Assembly (NCBI GenBank): GCA_949316495.1
Contig: OX439005.1
Coordinates: forward strand, 40,918,682-40,982,681
Length of the DNA stretch: 64,000 nucleotides
Source of the DNA: Amphiduros pacificus
Taxonomy: Eukaryota > Annelida > Polychaeta > Phyllodocida > Hesionidae
Direction: 5' to 3'
The stretch's first letter is position 1. Every line of letters begins with the position of its first letter. A model generated the notes under the pieces. It worked only from the letters and a program-made list of their open reading frames with translations, made no database searches and had not been told where the DNA came from. Shown here piece by piece: positions 23,501 through 35,500 of this stretch. The position numbers and the translations under genes are program-made.

Positions 23501-26500
23501 GAGCATCTTTGATTTTTTTAAATCAATATCTTCTCTGATCTGTCATGTTGATACCCAGCGGTGTTAACGAAGCATGACATTTTTGGAGAAGAAAATCAGA
23601 TATGCTTCTTAGTTTCTGAGCCTGTGCACCCTTGGCAAGTCCAGAAACAATAAAAATGAATGTACACCATTGTTCAACCATTGTTTTGTAATGTGCATCT
23701 ACTCCTGCTTGGTTTGATTCTTTTTCCAAAAATAATAGCCATAGAAAATTAATTTCAGGAACTGGGGAATTAGCTTCGCCAAATCTGTTTTTGCACTCAT
23801 ATCATTGAACAGTTCAAATCACACATGAAAAAAATTGGTAACATCATGAAATATTTTAAGTCAAGTCAAAAGTGAGTTTGACAGTGCTGGTTAAACTGTC
23901 CCTTGGCAGCTGTGGTAAAACTGTCCCCACCAGCACTCCAGACTTCCCTAGCAGCAAGGTAGTAATGATTTAATGCTCACAATGCAAAATCAATCAGGTA
24001 AGGCACACCATTAATGACATTGCTGTGGTAAAACTGACCCAGCCAGGTAAGCATTTTTTTTTATCAACAATGAACATTCAACATGAACAAGTACAGCAGG
24101 TAAGCATTTTTTTTATCAACTATGAACAAGTCAAAGTACAACAGGAAAGCAACTTTCATCAGCTATGCATTTTTTTGCTCAGAATGCACCAAAATGCACC
24201 AAAATACAAGAAAATGACAAAAATTTTCAGGGGGGGCATGCCCCCGTACCCCCCTAGTTTAATTGCGCCTTCGGCGCAATGGTACGCACCGTTGGTGCGT
24301 ATCCTCAGTCTCCAAAATTGTGACTCTCACAATTCTCAGTCTTCTGAGAAAAATTTCTCAGCACCCATGTAAATGGGGTAGCACTATTTCTTACCCAATA
24401 TGAACAGGTGTTATCACATGATTTCCTGCATTAACCAATGATGACTAAAACAATCACATGATAGCCACACTTAACCTCAATTGGTCATATTCAAATTTGA
24501 TGTTATAGATGTTTCTATGGCAAACTAGTTGCATTTGATTTATCATTAAAAAATATTTACAGGTAACAGAGAGTTGGTTGAAAGGTGTGTACAACCAACG
24601 AGTGCCAAGCACAGACTCAGGAGTATGGCACAGTTTATCAGATCTAGAGGCACAGCTTCTCCTGGCTCCTTCAAACATCAAGGTCAATCGGCCGTGGATT
24701 CGGGTCAGCATCAAGGTCATCCCAAGGTCAAATGCCATGGTTCAGAGGTAAGACTTTGTGACCAGATGTGATACCAATATAGAAATCTATTTAACATTTT
24801 TATTTAAATATGTTTATATTTCTGTATTTAGCTGCGGATAATAGTTAAATTCTTAATTTTAAATATCATGTATAAAGTAGGAATGATTCTTGAATACAGT
24901 ATAATTCAGTGATGAAAGTCTCCAGGAAATAACCTGAATTCAGGTTTTTTTCTTCAAATGTGAAATTCAAAATAGTCCAAACTCAGTCTGAAACATCCAA
25001 AAATGACATTTCTGAAAGGGGGTAGGGGTATCTTCAGGTTAACTTTTAAGGGTTTCAGGTTTTTTCCTGAATGCTGACTTTCATCACTGATAATTACAAG
25101 ACTGTTTAGACTGTTAACATAAAAATATTTTTCAGTTTGGTTGAGCAACCACTATGTCCTGTTAGTGAAGGCCAGACTCTGGTGGAACTTCTAGCATCTG
25201 TCCATAGGCACAACTTCTGCAATCTGTGGCAGGAGGCAACCAGAAAATTTCCAGCAGCAAATATACCACATGGTCATTCTAATATCAAGCCTAATAATAA
25301 GGTAGTTAAAGTGAGAGCCGCAGAGGCATGAATATTCTCTAGTCTAAGAAACATTATTTGTATTTAATATGTACAACTAAATTGGAATTTACCACTCTCT
25401 GGAAAGTTGAAACTGAGAAAATTAATTGCGATAGACTGGTTTTTTTTTGTTTTTTTTTTCAGCTGGTTTATGATGATCTTGTCCGTCAAGTGGTCACACA
25501 GATGTTTCACTGTAAGATTACAAGAATTTCTAATGGCCAGAGTCGAGACACATCAAAGTCCTCCTGTGAGAATGTCAGCTCAGAGAGAACACCGCACAAA
25601 ACTCACCCCAACCTGTGTGAAGCATTTGCTATTATTGAATCAGACTCTGCATTTTATATCATCCAGCCATATTCCTGGTACAATCTCCACGACTGTGTTA
25701 CATTTAGTCCAGCCAAGTTAGCAGGTTCCTATGCTAAGCCTCTGTTTGTAGTATACCAGATTTTGCAGGGAATGCAGCATAGTCACCAAGCAGGGGTAGC
25801 CGTGGGGGATATCCGGCTTGGAGACGTACTGATAGACGACAGACTCTGGGTCAAACTCACCTACCCACCACTCCATAAAACCTACAGGAAACTTAAAAAA
25901 AGACAAACAAGAACTGATGAAGAACAAGGTTTTCACTTGCAAAATCAATCAGTGACTTTTAACACAGCAAAAACTAAAGATATTTGCAGTACATTAACAG
26001 GATATCATCTTGATAACTTACCAACTCTAGTCCAAAGATGGGTAAAAGGAGATATATCAAATTTTGACTATTTGATGGTGCTAAATAATTTGGCAGGTCG
26101 GAAACTGGGAGACCCTAACAATCACCCTGTATTGCCATGGGTTATTGACTTTTCTGGCCCAAACAGTGGATTCCGTGATCTCAGCAAGTCCAAATTCCGC
26201 TTAAACAAAGGTGATCGCCAACTTGACCTGACCTATGATACTTCATCTCCATTCCCAGGCGAGGGCGCCACTGGTGCTTACAATCCACAAATACCTCATC
26301 ACATCTCTGATGTACTATCTGATATCACATACTATGTATATAAAGCTCGGCAGACTCCCAAGTCTGTACTCTGTGCTCACGTCAGGTCAAAGTGGGTCCC
26401 CAATGAATACCCATCCAACATGCAACGACTGCAAGAATGGACACCAGATGAATGCATCCCTGAATTCTTCACAGATCCAACCATTTTCTCCTCTATCCAC

Positions 26501-29500
26501 AAAGACCTGCCTGACCTTGAGGTTCCGCTGTGGTGTTGTGGCCCGGTGGATTTTGTACAGAAGCATATGAACATCTTGGAAGGGGAATACGTCTCTCAGA
26601 GATTACACCACTGGATAGACCTGACATTTGGATACAAGGTTAATAAACAAGCAAGAAACCGATTTTAGACAAACAAAAAGTCTTTTTTTTTTGTTACATG
26701 GCTGTGGGGTAGTTGCTATCTCAGATTTTTCCTATTATTAGATTCAGAATTTAGCTCAGCTTCACATAACATTTGATATTTTATTGTTTCTCAATTTTAA
26801 AAATATTTTTTTATTGAGGTCTTATCCACCTTGTGATTTATAATTTAGTAATAAAATTGAATTTGTTTTATTTGTTTCAATAAAAAAAAATATGCTGAAA
26901 GTTATAAAAAAACATTGTATAATTTATTGCAACAGAAAGTTGACATTGAGGTCACAGAATGAAAATATGAATTATTGATCCCAGTCTGAATTTGTTTTTA
27001 AAAAGGGTTAAACTGAAGAATTTGTTACCTTTCAGCTGAGTGGTAATGCAGCTGTCAAATCTAAGAATGTGTGTTTACAACTAGTTGACCAACATACAGA
27101 TTTGACCAATCATGGGGTTGTACAGCTGTTCAACCAGCCCCACCCACCAAGAATGGTACGATCCATTGTGGCAACCCGCACACCCCCACGCTTCAGGAGA
27201 CCATCAATTCATCCTCATGTCAGTCCCCACTTTTATCAAGATTCTTTTCATTAATGATTTCTTTTTATCTAAATGCTCTTTTAAACACCATGATGCAATG
27301 TAATCTATTGGAGGTGAACACAATTTGATGAAGCTCCAAAGTTGCAATTTATTCTGTTTTGGAAATGCATGGATAACAAATATTATTTTTAAAATTCATT
27401 TTCAACATTAATTTTCTAGATATCAGAGGAAAATATGGAGAAGGAAAGTACAAAGAGGGATGGCACATTGGAAAAGAAGTCCAAACAGAGTGATGGCAGT
27501 ACAGACCAGAAGGTGGCACCACGTGCTGAGGAAGCGGCGGTCACCCTGCCACTTGGGTATGACCCTCTAGCTCTGCTCGAGCAGATTGAGTCCCTCTACA
27601 GCTTCTCATCCAAAGCTGCTCACCAGCTTCCACCACAAGGGGGAGTCAAGGTATAAATATAGTGTTATTATTATCAGCTATTCTAATTGTCACCCTTTTA
27701 GCTCTTTGATATAAAAATCCTTATATATTTCAGGAAATATAGTGTTATTATTATTAGTTTGACTATTTGTCACCCTTTTAGTTTTTTTTATATAAAAAGC
27801 CTTTTATATTTCAGGATGTGGAGGAGGATTTGTCAGAAGCTCTGATATCACGTGACATGCAGGCACTGGGGTGCCTCCTGGTGGAAGTTTTCCTGTCGGC
27901 AAGACTGCGTGTGCTCAGTGAAGATGCATCACTGTTGGACAGGTACTCGGCAATCCGCAAAGTCTGCACTCGCTCCATGGAGGAGCTGCCCAGGTGAGGA
28001 GAACTTAATACTGGCCCATTCCTAGTCCCGTACCTGAACCAAATCATGATTAGGGTCTGGTTTCAGAGTATGACTTTGAGTTGTTGAATCCCTGTGTGTT
28101 TTCTCATTTAATGTTTTTAATATTTTTATATTTAAATTTAAAAAAAAAAATTTCTATATATTTTTTTAGTAATTGTAATTTGTTCTTTTTTATTTTTACA
28201 TTCAGCTGAAAATGGAGTACTGGAAATGGAGTACTTAGCAATAAGCAAAGTACATTAAAACATTGCATCAGTGGAATCATTACTGAAAAGAAAAATATAG
28301 CCAGGAACATATTCTGCCAAATGATTTTTTTACAATGTGGTTTTCCTTTAAGTTCAAAAAGAATTTATTTATATTTGCAGACCAGTGAGGTCAGCAGTGA
28401 GAAGATTGCTACAGCTGGACAAACCATGGCACCACCCAGAGACTGGCTCCGAGCAGTCACCAGACAGTCCATTGTTCCAGTATGATGTGATATCTGCACG
28501 TGGGTTACCTCCACCAAATCCGGCTCTGCTACTAAATGCCCACACCAAAGAGCTGCCCTTTCCAGCTTATTTCCAGCCATTGTATGACCTCTTGTGGAAA
28601 CTCAAGGTCACTGAGACAGAGATCACTCACCTGCAGTTGTCAGAGCAGTCTCAGACGGACCGTGTGGCCAGGCTACGGCAGGTGTCCAAGGACAGAGTCA
28701 TCATGGTGTCCAGGTAAATATTGCACCACCATAATTAATGTATTTCTGAGTAATCAATCACCCTGTCTGACCTGTATCCGGTGCCCATCTTTTTGTCCAC
28801 AGGATTCTAGGTTTATTTATATATGATCCACTGAGCATCTATGAGATTATGGCCGATAGTTGGCAGCATATGCATTTGAACAACTGCAACTTTTGAGCAG
28901 TTGGATTTATTCAATGATTTATTTCGACATTTTGTAACACCTATTTGTGACCAAATTGAGGTATTTCATTATTTGCTTTAACATACTACAGAATATCATA
29001 AAGTAAAACTTTCTTGTTGTGTGCACATGATATGATTTTATCTTTGGTGGAAATTCTTTGGAGGTACTGGAAAGTAACTTTGCCAAACGACCAACTTAAA
29101 ATATCTTGTACTCTATGCTGCAGTCTGTTAAGTGCACTTGCACTCTGCTGTGTGATCTAATTCATAGACACTGTTAAATATCAAGGCCCCTGCCCCAACC
29201 CATGCCAATGGCCTGCAGAAAATAACAAACTTATTCTTCTGTGTGCCTTTTTTACATCACATGTTTGAAGGAATTTGGCAGTAGCAGTGACTACTACCAT
29301 TTTTAACACCACAGACTATTACAGTACCTTTTATGACATATTTGTCACAAGGTATCTGGTTATATGACTACATTTTACTCACCTCTTTTTCTACAGGATG
29401 GTTATACTCTTTTTATATAAAACTATGAATATTTTGACAGGTTTTTGTCAAGGATGGCAACGTCCCTGGGAATGGAGGGTTTAGAATTACTCATCCCATA

Positions 29501-32500
29501 TATCAAGAGTTTGTTTGAGGATCCCATGACGTCCATCCAGGCAGCCTGGACCCTCTTTAATCCGATATCACAGGCACTTGGTCCCAGGGAGACTGCTCGC
29601 CAGTTCCTACAACTTCTAACCCAACTGTTTGATGTAGAGCAGCCAACTGCCAAGCACATGAAATTATATCACCGGACGTTCATTATTCAGCTGTTAGTCA
29701 GGCTAGGAATTGAGACTTTCATGAATAACTTCTCGACTCTGTTAATAGAAGCATGTGCCGGGTACAAGAACTTCTCAGGTGACGACTTAGACAGACAGGC
29801 AAGTTATGAAGAAGATTTTTTTGACCTTGCACCAGAATTAGAATATCCTGAAGTTTTCATAGAAGCACCAAATCAAGCAGAATCAGGGTCAGAATCAGGT
29901 CGTGAACGCCTACCAACGCTTGACCTTGACCCCATTTCTAATGAAAGTAGTTCTATGAGGAGGAATGTGACATCAGTCTCAATGGGGGAAGAAGTTTTTC
30001 CCGATGACATGTCACTAGATGGAAATGATGATTTGAAACAGCAAGGATACACAGATAAAACATCAAGCGATTCTGGTAGTGGAGAGCTTCCTGGGGAAGA
30101 CAGGACAGATAGCCAATCAGTGACCGGTATAGAAATAGGCAATCCACCTGATGTATATGGGGACACAGCGAGCCTGAGCAGCATGGATGTCTCTGAGGAT
30201 ATTCTAGGCAGCAGCATCGGGAGACTGTCCGTCCACAGTGTGTCCAGACTCATGTACCAAGACCAGGATAAACCAGGGCGGGACTCATCAGACAACAGCG
30301 CCGACGAGGACAGCCAATCAAAAGGTAGAAGAGGCTCATCCGCAAGTCAACCTGACACAAGTAAAGAAGAAGAGTTGACCAATGGACAGAAGTCGGAGGG
30401 CGTGACATTGTCATCATCTCTGGTCCGCAGTGAAACAGGAGAGTTTACATCTAGTATTATAGAGAGCGTCAGCAATGTGGAGTACAACATCAATGATGTT
30501 GCAGCCGAAACTATCAAATGGTTGTCACACAGACTTGGCCCTGTGCTCACTGCCAAATATATGTCTCGTAATCTCCTGCGTATGTTAGCCCTCTGTTACT
30601 ATGGTGACGAGCAACTCGAGTTCATCACACGCGATGGTGAGTACATCTCTAAATCATATAACCTATTTTAAACTTTTCAAAGTACAAATTAAGGCAGCCT
30701 CTTCATATCCAAGCCATAATGTGCTATATAGGAATGAGATAGTAGTTACTATTATCAGTATTGTTTGATATAGGAATGATATAATATTAACTATTATGAT
30801 TATTATTGTTGTGCAATATGGAAATGAGATAAAAGTGGCAATTATTATTATGCAATATTGGAATGAGATAATAGTTAATATTATTATTGGCCTAAGATGA
30901 TGCCCTCTACATTTGCATATTATGTGACCTTTGACTTTGAAGTTTCTTAATGTTTGTGAGCATCAATTTTGAATATTATATTGCATGTAGCTCCAGCAAA
31001 TGAAAGTTTCGAAGCTAAAAGTTGTTGTCATCTTATGTTTTGGGCAAATGTATGACCAAATAGTTTGTGGTACATGAGTAAGTCAATTCTGAGACAGTTT
31101 GCAACAAGCGCATGACAAAAACTAGCACTCTGTATGCAATAACTCTTGTGACCAAGCAAGCAATTCCCAGCAATAGCTGCAACTTGAGCATTGTTTAATA
31201 TTTGTTACTTTTCAATACATTTTTCTGGAACAGGTTTTTTTCCTAACTTCTCTAATATGTTGGCTACATCATAAAACATTGCTTGACATAAAATGAAAAT
31301 ACTAGCAAAAGAAATTGAAAATGGATATAGCAATTATTATATAGTATTTTGTGTTGATTTGTTTGAATTATAGAAATGAAATTTAAGCGGAGGGGAACAA
31401 ACAGATTGTTGTTGTTTATTGGTAATAACTCCATTTTACATTATCTTTGGTTGGTTGTTGCTTCTAGTAGATTATTAGATTTTGCGCCCTAGCCTTGAGG
31501 CATTCGGGCGTGCCAGGGCTGTGAATTTAAATATGATGTGTTTATATTCTGCCTTTGTAGCTTCACATAACAAATGAAATATTTATATATGAAATTAGCT
31601 GCATAAATAAGGTGCAGCAAATCAAGAAGAAAGACCCCAAAGCTTAAAAAAATTACTGGTATATATGAAATATGATTGCTGGCTCCTGAAATTGGAAATT
31701 GATTTTAAAAATAAACTGACTGTGTGGAGCTTTTCTCTCATTTTGTTCACTCTCTTATAATGGTTAAGGTCCCGAAGAAAATTATATCAAATAAGAAAGA
31801 ACATTGAACATGTTGATAATTACCAGTAACAATTGAAATTTTAAAGAATAGCAATAATATTGAAATAATGATAAAAATAAAATGATAATAATGGCCAAGA
31901 CATAAACTAATTTGCTCATGCAGATGATAAATTCTTTGGGTGATATTTATAAATATGTAGCCTTTTTCTTGGAGAGGATATACATACATGCTCTTCAAAT
32001 GAGAAACAGGAAAATAAGGTTGTAGAATATAAGAGAGTTTTGCTTACTATTGGCTAAGAATCTCTTGATCTTAAGTAAGGGTAAGGCAGCATATCTCTTA
32101 CGCAGAACAGCCAACATCTTCTGTTGGTGTTGGTTCTGTTGGTGGAGTTTTGTGTTTTCTTTCCACACCTGTTTGTGAATCTCCTCTCTGCACCCCTTTC
32201 ATCATTCATGCCTTGTCTGCACCCATTCTGTACCACTGATGTAGCTCTTCTCCTTATCTCAAAGCCAAACCTTATTTCTAAACTTCCTATTCTTTCCCTT
32301 TCTTTACTCTCTATATCCTCCTCTCTATTCTTAATTTCTTTTTTCCCTGTACTTTCCCCCCAATTTCTCCTGTTCTACTGTTCCTCTACCATTCCCACTT
32401 ATGACTAATATTTCTTAAGCTTCCTCTACCATTCCCACTATTGACCCATATTTCTATAGCTTCCTCGACCGTTCCCACTAGTGACCCATATTTCTATAGC

Positions 32501-35500
32501 TTCCTCTACCATTCCCACTAGTGACCCATATTTCTATAGCTTCCTCGACCGTTCCCACTAGTGACCCATATTTCTATAGCTTCCTCTACCATTCCCACTA
32601 GTGGCCCATATTTCTATAGCTTCCTCTACCGTTCCCACAAGTGACCCATATTTCTATAGCTACCTCTACCATTCCCACTTATGACTAATATTTCTTTAGC
32701 TTCCTCTACCATTCCTACTAGTGACCCATATTTCTATAGCTTCCTCTACCGTTCCCACAAGTGATCCATATTTCTATAGCTTCCTCTACCGTTCCCACAA
32801 GTGACCCATATTTCTATAGCTTCCTCTACCGTTCCCACTAGTGACCCATATTTCTATAGCTTCCTCTACCGTTCCCACAAGTGACCCATATTTCTATAGC
32901 TTCCTCTACCGTTCCCACTAGTGACCCATATTTCTATAGCTTCCTCTACCTTTCCCACTATTGACCCATATTTCTATAGCTTCCTCTACCGTTCCCACTA
33001 GTGACCCATATTTCTATAGCTTCCTCTACCGTTCCCACAAGTGACCCATATTTCTATAGCTTCCTCTACCGTTCCCACTAGTGACCCATATTTCTATAGC
33101 TTCCTCGACCGTTCCCACTAGTGACCCATATTTCTATAGCTTCCTCTACCATTCCCACAAGTGACCCATATTTCTATAGCTTCCTCTACCTTTCCCACTA
33201 TTGACCCATATTTCTATAGCTTCCTCTACCATTCCCACAAGTGACCCATATTTCTATAGCTTCCTCTACCGTTCCCACAAGTGACCCATATTTCTTTAGC
33301 TTCCTCTACCATTCCCACTAGTGACCCATATTTCTATAGCTTCCTCTACTATTCCCACTAGTGACCCATATTTCTATAGCTTCCTCTACCGTTCCCACTA
33401 GTGACCCATATTTCTATAGCTTCCTCTACCATTCCCACTATTGACCCATATTTCTATAGCTTCCTCTACCGTTCCCACAAGTGACCCATATTTCTTTAGC
33501 TTCCTCTACCATTCCCACTAGTGACCCATATTTCTTTAGCTTCCTCTACCATTCCCTATAAGGACCCATATTTCTATAGCTTCCTCTACCATTCCCACTA
33601 TTGACCCATATTTCTATAGCTTCCTCTACCATTCCCACAAGTGACCCATATTTCTATAGCTTCCTCTACCATTCCCACAAGTGACCCATATTTCTTTAGC
33701 TTCCTCTACCATTCCCACTAGTGACCCATATTTCTATAGCTTCCTCTACCATTCCCACAAGTGACCCATATTTCTATAGCTTCCTCTACCGTTCCCACAA
33801 GTGACCCATATTTCTTTAGCTTCCTCTACCATTCCCACTAGTGACCCATATTTCTATAGCTTCCTCTACTATTCCCACTAGTGACCCATATTTCTATAGC
33901 TTCCTCTACCGTTCCCACTAGTGACCCATATTTCTATAGCTTCCTCTACCATTCCCACTATTGACCCATATTTCTATAGCTTCCTCTACCGTTCCCACAA
34001 GTGACCCATATTTCTTTAGCTTCCTCTACCATTCCCACTAGTGACCCATATTTCTTTAGCTTCCTCTACCATTCCCACTAGTGACCCATATTTCTATAGC
34101 TTCCTCTACCATTCCCACTATTGACCCATATTTCTATAGCTTCCTCGACCGTTCCCACTAGTGACCCATATTTCTATAGCTTCCTCTACCATTCCCACTA
34201 GTGACCCATATTTCTATAGCTTCCTCGACCGTTTCCACTAGTGACCCATATTTCTATAGCTTCCTCTACCATTCCCACTAATGACCCATATTTCTATAGC
34301 TTCCTCTACCATTCCCACTAGTGACCCATATTTCTTTAGCTTCCTCTACCGTTCGCGCAAGTGACCCATATTTCTATAGCTTCCTCTACCATTTCCACAA
34401 GTGACCCATATTTCTTTAGCTTCCTCAACTGTTCCCACTATTGACCCATATTTCTATATTCCTCCACTGTTCCTACTTCCTTTGCTATTCTTCCCCTTGA
34501 CCCCTTTCCTCTACTCTTCTTTCTGTATCTTTCTATGTAAATTTCCCCTCTATATTTTCCTTTCAGTGCGTTCAATATGCCTGACACTTTTGTTTGTCTT
34601 ATCTCTAAACCTGTTTGATGATTAGCTGCCAAGATATATTTTCAGTATTTACCTGTAATAAACATACCGTCAGAAAATAATCACCATTAAATTCCAAAAA
34701 CTTAGAAATAAAATCAATGGAAAATAAGTGGAAAATATAAATATAGAAAAATAAATATCGTCTTCCATTGTCTCCTCATATATTAGATATTTTCCCAGGT
34801 GCCTGTATATATGCACTTGCACAAACTTGAAATTTCAATAGAAAATTCTTATTCTTTTATTTAAGATTGTTTTGGGTGTATTTTTGTAGGAGAAAACCTG
34901 AGTACAACAAAGAAGAATGTGATAGGCGACATCCACTCAAGCAATGTGCTGGACTGTCTCTCCTGTATTGCCATACTGTACGGACAGCAGATCATACTGC
35001 TACAGTACTTCCCCCACGTCCGGGAGATCGTAAGTAATCAGGCAGATCATACTGCTACAGTACTTCCCCCACGTCAGGGAGATCGTAAGTAATCAGGCAG
35101 ATCATACTGCTACAGTACTTCCCCCACATCAGGGAGATTGTAAGTAATCAGGCAGATCATACTGCTACAGTACTTCCCCCATGTCAGGGAGATTGTAAGT
35201 AATCAGGCAGATCATACTGCTACAGTACTTCCCCCACGTCAGGGAGTTTGTAAGTAATCAGGCAGATCATACTGCTACAGTACTTTCCCCCCCCCCCCAC
35301 GTCAGGGAGTTTGTAAGTAATCAGGCAGATCATACTGCTACAGTACTTCCCCCACGTCAGGGAGTTTGTAAGTAATCAGGCAGATCATACTGCTACAGTA
35401 CTTCCCCCACGCCAGGGAGTTTGTAGGTAATCAGGCAGATCATACTGCTACAGTACTTCCCCCCAAGGTCAGGGAGATTGTAAGTAATGAGACAGATCAT

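Larger units (their letters stand above)
20710..24369. mobile_element. 3.66-kb TIR insertion with 6-bp target duplication
   Basis: The 13-bp ends CATGGGTGCTGAG (20710-20722) and CTCAGCACCCATG (24357-24369) are perfect inverses, flanked by TAAATG on both sides (20704-20709 and 24370-24375). Removing the element restores a third copy of the local ~75-bp repeat, which confirms the insertion. The left end is rich in TTCCGTCTT direct repeats; the right end has GGGGGGGCATGCCCCC and GCGCCTTCGGCGC hairpins. No transposase frame is recognised. Inside are a nested TIR element (21778-22758) and a direct duplication with GCACATGGCCATG (about 22929-23030 and 23140-23240). Superfamily unknown. Confidence 0.8.
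17565..24562 (+). other. WDR81 intron 1, 7.0 kb
   Basis: Contains a TIR MITE (18036-18695) and a 3.66-kb insertion (20710-24369). The 18696-20560 part is AT-rich, holding nothing recognised. 20560-20709 and 24376-24465 are degenerate tandem repeats of about 75 bp with TCACATGATTGCCTCACATG. Confidence 0.8.
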
